NCBI GenBank assembly: GCA_009192285.1
Contig: WBVU01000004.1
Location: 3,556,001 to 3,620,000 of the forward strand
Length of the DNA: 64,000 nucleotides
DNA from: Morchella semilibera
Taxonomy: Eukaryota > Ascomycota > Pezizomycetes > Pezizales > Morchellaceae
Direction: 5' to 3'
Position numbers and translations under genes: made by a program. How positions within the stretch are numbered: the first letter of the stretch is position 1; the number at the start of each line of letters is the position of its first letter. Positions 9,684-20,973 of the stretch are shown here, piece after piece. The notes under the pieces were generated by a model. The model made no database searches and was not told where the DNA came from. It worked only from the letters and a program-made list of their open reading frames with translations.

Positions 9684-12469
9684 TTATTTCCATCCCCTCT
9701 TCTTCCTCACGCCCATGCCCCTCACGCACCCACTTCTACCCTCCCTTCTTCCAGCTTCCACGACGCAAAAACGAACAAAGTCCCTACTCTCCCAATATGA
9801 ACTATGAGCGCCTAACATATTCAGATATTGGTTCTCCAATGCCCCTGAGCTTTGCAAGAAATAGTCGATCTGCCCATTGTCGTTCAATAGATATAGTCTC
9901 TTCTCCGCGAGCTCTTCGCGCGAAAAGTCGTGTGTTTCAAGCTCTATGGTTGATGGTAGACGTGAGAATGGGGTGTTGGGCAAGTGTGTCGACGATGATG
10001 ACGGATAGACAGTTCGGATGAGAGTATCGAGAAATGTTGTTGCCGTGCTCGGGACATATGCAGTGCGCAAAGAGGCGGCATAAGACGCGTCTACAGTCGG
10101 GTTTAGACGGTATGCGATAGGGTCTGAGTAGTGGAGAACGTTGTAAACGTTGTCTGCGGCCATACAACCATATGTTCCCGCTAAACCGGTGACATGCGGG
10201 TCAGTGTCTGATGAGTCGCAATCCTTTTTGTCCCTTCCGCGTCGGGGCAATAACGTTCGCTTGTTGAGTAATAAGAAAAACGCAGCTGGAGATCCAACGA
10301 AAAAGACATTTTTGGTGTCAAAATCAAACTGGGTATCTTTTGTTTCCTTCTTTTTATCTTGTGATACATGTGTAGGCTGGTTGGATAGGATATCTAATGC
10401 AATTGCCGTGCCGAGTGAGTGTGCAATGATGTGAACTCGGCCCCCATTCTTTTCAAAATCTGGGTTGTTTTGTCGCCATAAACTATACACTCGGTTTGCC
10501 TCCTTCACGACTGCGCCAGTCATTTTTTGTTTGTGGTGGGAAAGGTAGTATGGTATGTCGAGCATGACGTCTCCAATCAAGCTGCGCACAGCCGGGATTG
10601 ACGGAGGCGTGATATCTTCAAGAGAGAAATCATTCTCGCTATTGTTGGAATGCCCATTAGAGAGACCTTCTTCATCGAATGATAGATTGTGACGCCAATT
10701 TATCTGTGCAACTTTAGCGTGAAGACAGCATTGACAGGGTAGTCAGTTGAGCTTACAGGTAGCACCATCATTCCGACTTTTCCGTCATCCCGAAGAAGAG
10801 GTCGTACAGCTGGGTCTCTAAGTTCGACGTTTATATGGCGTCGGAAGGAGTTGATTGCGTGCGTAAAATGGAAACTCTCGACCCTTTCACTAAGCTTCTG
10901 TCCAATCCCGTGGATCACTAAAAATAGATCTGTCACTTCAACTCTTTCTTCGTCGTCGGGCCCTAGGCCCTCTGATCCCAATGTCTCCGGGTCTTCCTTT
11001 GGTATCTCTAAACTACCGGTTGTACTTCGTCTTTTTTCTCTTTCCCGTGCTTCAGTCGGCGTACTGACTCCAGAAGTGGATGTTGATCTTATCTTTCTAG
11101 CTACAGGTCCAGATGCTGGAACCTTCTTTTTTTTGTTGGACGGGTTAAGACGTTCCCACACATCTTGCTGAAACCCGCGGACTACATGGGTCCCAACAAC
11201 CTTCCCTTTCCTGATATTTGCCAGTGGCCTTTTATTTCCAAAGCTCAACATTGTATCACGGCAAATATAAGCATCGACCGCATTGGCAAATAAGACCCAA
11301 TCGGCTTCATTTACTGTCGTTTGTCCCGGAGATGCGTTGCCAACTACACCGGATTTTATGGTTGCCGAGCTGATTGGATGCTCTGTCTCAAAACTACTCA
11401 TCCCCTCTTGGTTCCCTTCGCCGAGCGAAGTCCCGGGGCGTGTGGGTGGAGCGGAAGCAGTGCTCTTATCGAATAACTGCCACCTTACTTTCTCTTCACC
11501 CTCGCGGCCAACCTCAACGGCACTTGAGAGCTCCATTTCCCACTCCTCTGTCCACGCCCTAACTTCCTCCCACCCAACCTCAAGCCGGTTTGCGATATCG
11601 GCTTCAACTGGGAGCATTGTATCTTTATAGAACCAAGTTCCTCGCATGACCGAAGCCACATCCTGTAATGGGCTCCAGTATATTGGAGTCATAACAAAGC
11701 TCGGGAGTAGGACCTGATGGAGCCTCTGTATCCCTACTGGTATCTCCATCTGTATCGGGGGTGTTGGAGGTGGTGAGGCCTTCTTCATACTAGACCTTCG
11801 AGAGATCGATGAAGACCTACTCGCAGTACTTGGCATAGTCATAGCTCTCGACTGCGTCAGCGAGCGAATAAACGGCGTTCTCGTAGTGCCACTTCTAGTA
11901 TTTGGGGAAGTCCCCAAACCACCATAACCAGGGCTTGTCCCCATTCCTGCACTTGCCGGCGAGCTAGAACTTGGCGACCCAGAATACAGCCGTCGCAGGG
12001 GGGACGGTGACCCCTTCGTCAATGAATTTTCCTCCCAACTATTTGCACGGCCAGTGCCCATCTCATTTGTGATCTCGATAGCTACCTCACTAGAATCCCC
12101 TTCTTTGAATTGTAAATGGCCCTCCTTCGCGACTTCCCGTATCGTAGCTGTACTAATGCTTGTTTCATCGGATGCTCTCCTCCCGATAGCTTTCGGTGAG
12201 GTTCTACGGAAAATTGACGATAGTGCCGCTGCAGCCCTGCCCCGTTCTGCTTCTCGGGCGCGTTGTGTCTGGAGGAGGTCCTGGTATGAGGATTCGAGAG
12301 CGGTGGAGTCGTAGCGTGCAAAGGGACGTGGTGGGTATTTCGCTTGAGCTGTTGAGGTGGTTTGAATCGGGAACGGTGCAAGGGGGTCATCGAGAGGGAA
12401 AGGGGACGAGTAAAACCAGTATGCATTGATTGGTGGAGGTTGGGACGGTGAGACGTCGTGAGAAGTCAT
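9684..12469 (-). CDS. DDHD-domain phospholipase, PA-PLA1-like
   Basis: Predicted 910-residue intracellular phospholipase A1 of the DDHD family (animal DDHD1/2, yeast YOR022C), which in characterised members hydrolyses phosphatidic acid and other phospholipids at organelle membranes. Two exons: 10757-12469 and 9684-10703, with a 53-nt intron whose junction restores LP-INWRHNLSF, a motif typical of the family. The N-terminus (AYWFYSSPFPLDDPLAPFP) is the conserved WFY...DDPL segment. A long Ser/Pro-rich disordered region follows (about 130-230), then a GIGQ segment (VIHGIGQKLSE, near 525). The catalytic serine lies in IIAHSLGTAIAL at about Ser667. The DDHD region (HYSDPIAYRLNP ... SHxSYWES) closes the protein. 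The lipase pentapeptide is AHSLG, with Ala in the first position instead of Gly. A tRNA gene lies about 360 bp past the stop. The ATG at 12467-12469 starts directly before the conserved segment. Confidence 0.92.
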
Positions 12470-15352
12470 GTTTCTGTGGGTGAGCTCGGTTGAAGCTTGT
12501 TAGCTAGGGGGAGGCTGCTCGAGCCTACTTAACGTGAAGCTTTGCCAGAGCTAGAGAGCTATATGTGCTTGAGGTGTTCTTTGCTCGGTAAGTGGAAGAG
12601 GAGAGAATACAGGGCCACTCAAGCGACACTTCTAGAAAGACAGAGGAGGTGGAGGAGAGGAGGCGACAAAATAATACATACATAGGTAAATATCTAAGGG
12701 GGTGACGTAGCTAGTTGTTGAGAGAGCCGCAACAATCTCAACACTTTCCCGCCAAAAAACCTATCAAAACAGCATCCGTCCTTTTACATATCCTATCGCA
12801 GCTTCTCTCCTTCCCCCGCGCATACAAATACAGATATTCTATCACATCCCACAAAAAAGAACTACATGTATACATATGTATACTTTCTCTACCCTCCGTA
12901 CGTGTATTTGACACCGTGTTCACTCTTCTCAAATGACTCCTTCCTTTTCTCCTCAGCTGCTACCTAGAAGCACCCTAAAACACCTAATGACTATGTTTCT
13001 GCACTTGCCCTTCCCTGCTAAAAGTTCCCCATGATAACAGGGTAGATAAGCGCTATGGGCTAGGGTTCATGTAACACTCCATCACACGCCGTGCTGCATG
13101 CATCCTCCTCATCCACGTCAAGATCTCGGGACTTGAAATGAAGAGAGGGGGAAAACAGGTTTTTCCTCCGGTGGAAGTCTTCCCTGGGTTCGATTGATAC
13201 CCGCATAGACTACAGTAGGTACCTCCCTGCTGTGCTGGTCGGCCCCGAATGGAGGACCCGGGGTTTTAGCATTAATGACAAGGCGTGGGGGTCTGTTATT
13301 TGCCAGGCCTGTTTTAAGTAACTGAACCACTCAACACCACGCAGCATTCTACCGTTTATCGTGTGATACGACCACCACCACCTATTTGGGTGGGGGAGAG
13401 CATTCTGTTGACTCTAAGCTGTTGTCCCCGAAGATTCATCTTATTCTACAGGTCGGAAAGATGGCATTTTATCTGGTCCACGGAGGGGCGACTTGGCATG
13501 TGGGGTTAGGTTTTATGCCCGCGGCCGGCAGAAAAGTTATTCCTCAAAACTAACCAATGGCGACAGCTAAACTCCACCTGTTTAGTACCTAAAACTATAG
13601 TTAAATTAATAAGGGCAGTACAAGAGACTGATATAAATAAATTAAAATACTGTTGTTTAGTCACCGTTAACATACCATATACAGTTCTCGGAGCCATTAA
13701 TCTCATCACGACTCATGGACTTATAATGTATAATAAAGGAAAGCCCACCTGCTGAGTGACATTAATCTTTTGGGGGATTCAAATCCCAGTGCGGTTCAGC
13801 CTTTATTAGGAGACAATGGGAATAGGACACATACCCTTATTTATTCCACAACTATTCACCCCCAATCTCATAGCCTAAGGGTAACGAACAAAGGAACAAT
13901 AGGCCGTTCAGAATGTACTGAAGACCATTTCTAGAGCTGATTGAGCTCGTGATTATATTTCTATCCCTTGAAGAAGAATATGTTAACCTAGGAAACCCAA
14001 GTAGAATCATCACAAAACCAACAGGTACAGTGTTGGTGGGCGAGGTACTTCTATCATGAGTAGTCCCTTTTGAATTACCTATGCATTGCATTGAAATGCC
14101 ACGTTAGTATCATAGGGTGGCACACTTAGAGTTACATAGACAGGAACATACGGTTACATACCCAGGTTAGGCCCATTAGAGAAATCCCCGCGACAATCAC
14201 CTCAAGGAGCCGAACTCTTCCCTTTATCTTTGAATCATATGTGTACAGAAAACTACTTTCAAGCTTCTGTAAACGATAAGAAGCCTGAGTGGAACCATAG
14301 ATGATTTTCTTGCTTCTGGGGTTCGTCCCACAGCACTAATATTAATGAGTGATGCAGGGGCGCTTTGATAGTCGACGCCTCGTGAGATCTATATCAACCC
14401 ACTTATCAGACACCAGATATAGCGGGGCGGCGAAAAAGGAGAAGCTTACCAGACTACAAATTTTAGGGATAAGGCCCCCCAAAGAAAAAATTCTACATGA
14501 CATATTTGGGCTTTGGCGGTGGATTTCTAGTAATGTTATGAGGCATTAGTAAATCAAATGGCTCAATATAAATATGTAGCTTAATTGTCACTAGGGCCAT
14601 ACCTTCTGCAATGATCCTAATGGATGCCGTTGAAGTAATTGAGAAGCGGTAAGAAACTAAGGAGACAAAATAAAAACATTGATGTAGGTAGTGCACACCA
14701 GTGACATACAAAAAGGCTCCCAAGCTTTGCCTTTGGAGGTTCAGAGGAAAGCGTGAGTAATAATGTAGATTCTCCTCATGCTCCATAGGAAATCTAGTGG
14801 TATATAAAGATCTAGAGAGGAGGCGGCCTCTAGATCTTTTGTCAGATTATCTTGAAGCGGTGGGGCGGTTTGTTGGCGGCTTAGAGGATTAAGAGAGTGT
14901 CCCCTCGTCTGTCAATAATATGCTGCCCCTCAAGAAAAAAACAAATCTGGTGCGGGTTTACTAACAGATCTTGTTCCTCCTGTTATAGGGGCGCCGGGCC
15001 CCGGGCAGCAATCGACAAACGAAGGGATAGGATCGATCCTAATTAAAACTCCTAGCTATTGACTCGCTTTCTACATAACCTTAGTGAAAGACGGATATGC
15101 ATATGGTATATGTGAGAGACGGGAGATTGGGGTACGTTTGTGCCGGCCCCAGCCTCATGATACATGGTTCGAGCCCAAGTGATATGTCGTGTACTACAGT
15201 TGAAGTAAATAAATGTATTGCCTAGCTGACTAGAGATCTGCAGCCAGGTTAGTGATTGATGCATATTGTACCGATCCAGTACAATGCGTTACTGTCAATA
15301 ACCTGGTCCTCAAAGGTTGTGGAGGTGGTGAGATCTACATATCCCTTAGGAG

Positions 15353-15487
15353 GATAAAATGGTCAAATTCGTGGCCTGGTCCGTGCTTCTGCTGAAACTG
15401 GCAACTTCCTATTATCGAGGGCTGAGAAGCTGCCAGAACGGGTATGATATAACGTTTTGGGCAGGTTGAGAATTTGACCATTTTATC
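15353..15487. mobile_element. MITE-like inverted-repeat element, 135 bp
   Basis: Perfect 18-bp terminal inverted repeats: GATAAAATGGTCAAATTC at 15353-15370 and its reverse complement at 15470-15487. No coding content inside. No clear target duplication beyond the arms and no second copy in the window, so the class is uncertain. Confidence 0.6.
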
Positions 15488-15880
15488 GCTACGTACGTCT
15501 CAGGGTTTAATATATACATGTATCTTCCAACAACCATCCACTACCACCAACCACCACCACCACCATCACCACCATCATGCCCATACCCGTTCAAACGTTT
15601 ACCCGAGTATTCCACAGTGAAACAGGTTATCAGGAATGGGGATCTGAAACAATCTAAGCTAACATAAATGTTTGCGGCTCAAACAATCATTGGCCCTTGG
15701 GGGCCTCCCTCATTGCAAGTACTTATAGCTTAATTATATCAACGACCAGACTAATTCCATAAACTACCCCCTTCCTTGGACAGCTGCGCACACCTCAATC
15801 ATGGTATGAATAGAATCGAATGCATAAGAGGGGTATTATGCGCAATTAATTCAATAGAGTATCGATCTTCAGCTACCAAG

Positions 15881-15946
15881 ACCTCACCAAGACCTCACCA
15901 AGACCTCACAAACACCTCACCAAGACCTCACAAACACCTCACCAAG
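15881..15946. repeat. Tandem repeat, 11 bp x 6
   Basis: Six units of ACCTCACCAAG or its variant ACCTCACAAAC. It sits about 160 bp before the ATG of the next gene, probably in its promoter or 5' UTR. Confidence 0.9.
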
Positions 15947-16102
15947 CCACTACCTATATTACTTATATTACCTATATTACTTATACAGCAACCAACCTCC
16001 ACTATTTCCCGCACTTACACTCTCAACCTCCTCACAATAATAACAACGATTGTTCACTGCAATAACTCCCCTCACACATACGCAATAGATTCAACAACGG
16101 AA

Positions 16103-17158
16103 ATGGAGTCTCCAATTCTCATAATCGCAACAGACAACAACTACTTCAACACTGTGCCATTTACTCAAGAAGGCTACAATGTCACGCACATCCCCCATGC
16201 CACTCAACGTGATCTCGAAGACGCAACCGACAACATCGAGCCTCACCTCAAATATGGCATCATTGCCTACGGCACCGCGGCTACACACGCACTCTCCCTC
16301 GCCACCACCAGCATCCACTCACTCGCCTGTGTAGTAGCCTACTACCCACCAAATCTCCCTCCATACTTTCAAGTCCACACCACCATCCAAGCCCTCATCC
16401 ACCTCCCGCTGAGTGCTCCTTTCTCACCCGCCAGCAAGCCCCCCCACATCCTCATCAAATCCTACCAGTCTCCTGCCGGCTTCGCGGAAACTTCCTCTCC
16501 CACCTATGACGCACACGCCTCCGGCATCGCATACACCCGCACCCTCGAGCACCTTCGCCGCACAATCGGCCCCATCGTCGACAATGATGACGTCTGGGAG
16601 CGCCACCTCATCGCCGAATTTGTCGAGCGGGACGCGGACAAGACACTCTCCACGATGATCGACGAGCCTTACGTGACGCACGTCCCGACGGGCGCGGGTG
16701 GGATTGGGTATAAGGAGCTGCACGCCTTCTACAGCGAGCACTTCCTACCGCGGAACCCGCCGAGTCTGCGGATGAAGCCCATCTCGAGGACAGTGGGCGC
16801 TGAGAGGGTAGTAGACGAGCTGATTGCGACATTTAGGCATGACCAGGTCGTGGACTGGATGTTGCCGGGGGTGCAACCGACGGGAAAGGTGGTAGAGGTA
16901 GCGCTGGTCATTGTTGCGAAACTGCGCGGGGGGAAGCTTGTTAGTGAGCATATCTACTGGTGAGATATACTCCATTACCCCCAACTGCATGATCAGGGGT
17001 TAATTGAAGATAGGGACCAAGCAACGGTACTGGTGCAGATTGGCCTGCTAGACCCAAAGCTGCTGCCGGTTATGGGCGCGGAGTCGGCAAGGAAGTTGCT
17101 GGACAAGGACTCACTCAAGTGCAACGGCTTGATTCCCGAGTGGAATGCCCCGAAATAG
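16103..17158 (+). CDS. Dienelactone-hydrolase-like / NTF2-like protein
   Basis: Predicted 333 residues in two exons, 16103-16959 and 17014-17158 (54-nt intron). The junction restores HIYWDQAT, a hallmark of the fungal carboxymethylenebutenolidase-like family. The N-terminal half (about 1-150) resembles an alpha/beta-hydrolase of the dienelactone hydrolase type. The C-terminal half (about 170-333) is a SnoaL/NTF2-like barrel with the conserved runs GYKELHAFYSEHFLP, NPPSLRMKPISRTVGA and WMLPGVQPT. Dienelactone hydrolases open lactone rings in aromatic degradation. Here the nucleophile-elbow region reads IIAYGTAATHAL, with no Cys or Ser at the expected position, so a hydrolase activity is doubtful. 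The ATG at 16103 gives MESPILIIATD, which matches a usual start of this family. The cell location is probably cytosolic because no signal peptide is seen. Confidence 0.85.
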
Positions 17159-18174
17159 GGCTCATATACTTTATCTTCTTTGTTAGTACAGGTCTGCGGC
17201 AATTTTATGATACCAATGAATCAATAAGCTTTTAGTAGAAAGTACTAATTAAAGTAGAGTAGGTGCATGTAGTCGATAGTAACGGCCTTTTTTTTCAATA
17301 CAAGCACAATCGCCACATTTTAGGTACATAAGGTACACATATGCGTAGCAAGAATCATTACCGTAGTATTAGAGCCAGTTGGGGGAAGAGAATCAGATCA
17401 CTCCCAAATCACGAATTTGGGTACAAATCTTGCTGATGTTGAAACTACTCGCCAAAAAATAAAGTCTATTGATATTTTTAGTGCGGTTACCACACAAATC
17501 ATCAACACCTAACAAGACCACTCGAGTACTCTATTCAACAAAAACGAAAAAGAAATACTTTCCACAGAAGAAAGAAGGATTTTAGCCCGATGCGGGGGTC
17601 GAACCCGCGACATTGAGGTGCCAATAAAAGCCACACGCTCTACCACTGAGCTAACCGGGCATACCATATCTTGTGCAGAAGGCATAAATATTCCTCCCCA
17701 GTAGGTTAAGTTGAAGGCAACCGGATACCGGGATCAGCAGTCAGATTTAATGATTTACGCCAAGGATTTGGTGCTGCTGGCAGGGATACAGAGAACGGGC
17801 AGGCGGGTCACACAGGACGTTGAATTTGCCTTTTAGGTTGACATTATTCAGACAGCCCAGGATGGCTGGCATGAGATACGGGAGTGTTGATATGTCGCTA
17901 GGATCAGCGCAGTGCTTGGAAACGATCAAAAGGCGAATAGAATTTTTTGTACTTTACGGTGTGCTAACTACATGGGTGGGGCATCACGTAAGTACACGTA
18001 GGTGGCCGTCAATCAAGGGACTTGCGGCGTTTATAAGGCCGACTTTCGTATCATGCAATTGCTATTAAAAGTTACAGTTTTATTCATTTTTATCGAGTTT
18101 TTTTTATCGAGTTCAACCCCAACTATTTTCTGATCATGAATGATCGCTCGGTCTTGGCACTTTCACATTGTTGT
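17159..18174. other. Intergenic with one tRNA gene
   Basis: Apart from the tRNA at 17584-17660 nothing coding is seen. A 13-bp direct repeat (TTTTTATCGAGTT) lies at 18087-18099 and 18101-18113, just past the 3' end of the neighbouring minus-strand gene. Confidence 0.55.
17584..17660 (-). tRNA. tRNA-Lys(TTT) with a probable 5-nt intron
   Basis: Acceptor GCCCGGT/ATCGGGC, D arm GCTC/GAGC and T arm GCGGG/CCCGC all pair. The anticodon loop reads CTTTTA, so the anticodon is TTT. Five bases (17620-17624, TTGGC on the minus strand) are best taken as an intron at position 37/38. The anticodon stem TGTGG/CCTCA then has one T-T mismatch in the middle, which lowers certainty on function; the variable loop ATGTC is as in other eukaryotic Lys tRNAs. 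Confidence 0.8.
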
Positions 18175-19380
18175 CTAATCTGAAACATCCCACATCATTT
18201 CTATGCGCCCAGGAACCATCTTTTCGTCCATCTTTCCAAAGAAGCAATTCTCATCCTCCGCCGGCTCACACACGCCCCCTATACTATCAATTATTGCTCT
18301 GGTAGAAACTTCATCAATTCCCATGCAGCTAGATACCATCCTCTTCTCGCCTATCTCGCTGGAGATACTATTCTCACCCCCCAACGAATCAATCTTCTCA
18401 CCCACAAAGGCACTAGTCCTCCCGACGGAAACTATAGACATCTTTCCCATACTCTCTTCGTTGGCTTCGAGTGCATTGTTGTTAGTTTCCATTTGCATCT
18501 TACTATTAACCCCCACCGCAGACAGTGCCTCCTTGTTTGCCACTTTGGCTATCGATTTCAAGCCTTTTTCACAAGCCTTATCGATAAATGGAAATCCCAC
18601 TAGATCCTCCTCCTTCCAAACTCCATCAAATGAAACTAGATTATCTTGCGGCGCACATGGCCACAGCCAAACCTCCTCTCCCCACCCCATCTTGCCGATC
18701 GTAGATTTCTTATCACTTGCGGTCTGATAAGAGATCGAACTTCCCTTCACTAGAACTCCACCAACCCAATTGAGTGGCATAAGACAGAAACGCTCCGCTT
18801 CCGCCTTACATCCACACACCCTCTTAAACACATCTGTAACAGCCACACTATCACATGCGGTCAAAGTCATGTGGTCTCTCTCGTCCGGCGAGTCAGAATG
18901 GAACCCAAATCTCAGCCATAGGTTAATCACACAGTGCCCATGGCTTTGGCAAGGGAGATAATGGTATCCTAATGGAGCCGCATAAACCGCCGCAAACGAC
19001 TCAATGACGCGGAGCGTCTTGTTGGTGACAGGAACGACGTATCCTTTCCCACCAACGAAATGGTGGCAGTAGAGCTGGGTTCCTGGAGGAATCTTTTTGG
19101 AATCATTGCTCGCCCAAACCCATTGGGCGATTCCGTCATCGACCTGTAGGGCATAATGGAACCCACAGTCGGGCCACTCGACGATGACGCGTGGAAGAAC
19201 CGGGTTGTTAACTCTCATGATAAAAAGGGACCCTGAGAGGGCATCATCAAGGCGAGTTTCTTGCAAATCTTTCCAAACATTCTCTAAAGTTGGGCTAGAA
19301 TCTTCAAAACCGAGAGGGCCAACGACCATAGTGAGCTGTGCACACATGGTTTTAGGATTGAATCGGATACGGACGTGCAT
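18175..19380 (-). CDS. Hypothetical protein, 401 residues
   Basis: Single-exon frame opening with MHVRIRFNPKTMCAQLTMVV. I do not recognise a domain. Residues 1-270 look globular and are Trp/Cys-rich (CQSHGHCVINLWLRFGF; CGCKAEAERFC; VWLWPCAPQDN). The rest (about 280-401) is Ser/Met/Glu-rich and probably disordered. There is no signal peptide and no clear membrane segment. Composition and length support a real gene more than any homology I can name. The ATG at 19378-19380 is the first in the frame. Confidence 0.7.
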   Translation of the reverse strand: MHVRIRFNPKTMCAQLTMVVGPLGFEDSSPTLENVWKDLQETRLDDALSGSLFIMRVNNPVLPRVIVEWPDCGFHYALQVDDGIAQWVWASNDSKKIPPGTQLYCHHFVGGKGYVVPVTNKTLRVIESFAAVYAAPLGYHYLPCQSHGHCVINLWLRFGFHSDSPDERDHMTLTACDSVAVTDVFKRVCGCKAEAERFCLMPLNWVGGVLVKGSSISYQTASDKKSTIGKMGWGEEVWLWPCAPQDNLVSFDGVWKEEDLVGFPFIDKACEKGLKSIAKVANKEALSAVGVNSKMQMETNNNALEANEESMGKMSIVSVGRTSAFVGEKIDSLGGENSISSEIGEKRMVSSCMGIDEVSTRAIIDSIGGVCEPAEDENCFFGKMDEKMVPGRIEMMWDVSD

Positions 19381-20319
19381 TATTGAAACGTGATTTTATC
19401 GATTAAACCTGTTTCTAGGGTATGAGCTGCTGAATATTTCTTCCGGGAGAGAAGCGTTATGGGAGGGCTTTTGGAGGTCTTTGGATGGGGTATCGCTGCA
19501 AAAGTTGAATATGTGGCTTTTATTCTAATGCATCTACGTGTAGTCAATGAGGGTATGTAAGATGTGTTGCAAAGTAGTGCACACCCTGGACTGACAACTC
19601 CCAAACTGTATTCAATTAGAGCACGCTAAGTGTAAATTTCACCGTGAGATAGAGGTTCTGGCAAGGGCCTTGAAAAACTCCCATGAAAGACTTTTAATAA
19701 GAGGTTTTTTATTGAAAAGTCCCGCGCACTTCACTTCAGGTGACTTAAATTAACAGTCCTGTAAATATCAATTCGATCTTTGTTGAAAGTTCTGAGTGCA
19801 TGATGTAAGTACGTGTATCGTTTTCCCAACAACTGGGCACATGTAGGTCTAACTAAGTATGTACATGTACGTGTATGGACATGTTGCGTAATTACATTAA
19901 AGCTCGATTTGGATCTTCCGCGGGTAAAGAGTACGTACACAGCAGAAATACAGTTAGCGGGAAATCTATGTAATAGGTATAGCATCAATTATTCTTTACA
20001 TCAGCAACGCGGGGCACCGAGGATATGTCTGCCAAGAAGAAACTTTTATTCCCGTTGATTTTACCGTATAAATTGTATTTACTGCTATTTTCTATATATG
20101 AATATCCTATCACCACTTTGCGTCTCATATTCTATGCATATTGATGCTTCGACGAAAGCAATACTATTTTTCTGTGTCGTTTTATAATCAACTACATAAT
20201 GTGCCGCCTAAAGAGATTCCACGATAAACGGTGCACGCAGCAAAATCAATCCTAGCAATATCCACAAAACCAAAACTTCGCCCTCATCACCAACAATATT
20301 CCTCACTATTTCATCCAAG
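19381..20319. other. Intergenic between divergent genes
   Basis: About 0.9 kb between two genes that point away from each other, so it should hold both promoters. GTACATGTAC-type palindromes occur near 19860. No other feature seen. Confidence 0.5.
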
Positions 20320-20973
20320 ATGACCCTCCCAAAGCAAGAAACCAACACCCCCGTTGTTCAATCTCCACCTGTCACACCACTTGCAAGACCTGATAAGATA
20401 TGGGTCCTCAAAACAATCGCCCCAATTATCGATCGATATAATCCCGCAAACGGCCCTGTTGTAATCTCCCTTATGACATCTCTCCTCAAAGGCCTCCAAG
20501 AAATACAAACAGGTTCCCCTCGCTTCGCAATACAGATCCGCTCCGTTGAATCTCTAAACCCATGGGCCGATGTCTTTGCATACGACTGCCGCATTACGAT
20601 AAGCCTAGGCGAGGAGCTACAAGAACCCATTCTCGAAACCGACGAAGCCAGTATCACCGCAAGGGAAAGAATGTGTCAGGTTTTGATGGGTGATCGGCTA
20701 AATAACTCCGAGGACCTAATCATGATGAACGAGTTCAAGGCCCTGGGAACGAGGGGCTTGCAAAGAAAGAGGGTTTTGATGAAAAGACAGAGGTGGTTGA
20801 GGCTTTATGAGCAGAAGATGGCCTACACAGAAAGGGAGGAGTTCGAGTGGCCTTTAGTGAGGGCGTTGGAGGAAGGATTTCAGAAGGAACTTGACGGCAT
20901 CGACATTTTGCTAGGAAAGGTTGCTGATGTGACGGGAGTGGGGCGGTGGGTTTACTGGTTGCGTTCAGAGTAA
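20320..20973 (+). CDS. Hypothetical protein, 217 residues
   Basis: Single-exon frame MTLPKQETN... ending ...GRWVYWLRSE. Not recognised. It appears alpha-helical and charged, with a basic stretch RGLQRKRVLMKRQRWLRLYEQK around residues 146-167. There is no signal peptide, membrane segment or known motif. The start at 20320 is preceded by a CA-rich, A-rich leader typical of fungal starts (tccaagATGacc). Confidence 0.65.
   Translation: MTLPKQETNTPVVQSPPVTPLARPDKIWVLKTIAPIIDRYNPANGPVVISLMTSLLKGLQEIQTGSPRFAIQIRSVESLNPWADVFAYDCRITISLGEELQEPILETDEASITARERMCQVLMGDRLNNSEDLIMMNEFKALGTRGLQRKRVLMKRQRWLRLYEQKMAYTEREEFEWPLVRALEEGFQKELDGIDILLGKVADVTGVGRWVYWLRSE

Larger units (their letters stand above)
12470..16102. 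other. Intergenic, no gene seen
   Basis: About 3.6 kb without a supported gene. It contains a small palindrome near 14807-14836 (AAAGATCTAGAG arms), an isolated B-box-like GGTTCGAGCCC near 15166 without a matching A box, the inverted-repeat element at 15353-15487, a CCA-rich microsatellite near 15535-15580 and the 11-bp tandem repeat at 15881-15946. The frame of the next gene is open some way upstream of its ATG, but only through this low-complexity DNA. Confidence 0.5.

Noticed and set aside
13741-13803. GATTCAAATCCC word resembling a T arm
   Set aside because: No D arm, anticodon arm or acceptor stem pairs with it.
15776-16102. Upstream in-frame extension of the hydrolase-like gene
   Set aside because: The frame is open, but it runs through tandem repeats and low-complexity DNA. 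The family start matches the ATG at 16103.
16103-20973. Secondary-metabolite or catabolic gene cluster
   Set aside because: The neighbouring genes include no synthase, P450, dioxygenase or pathway regulator; the hydrolase-like gene stands alone.
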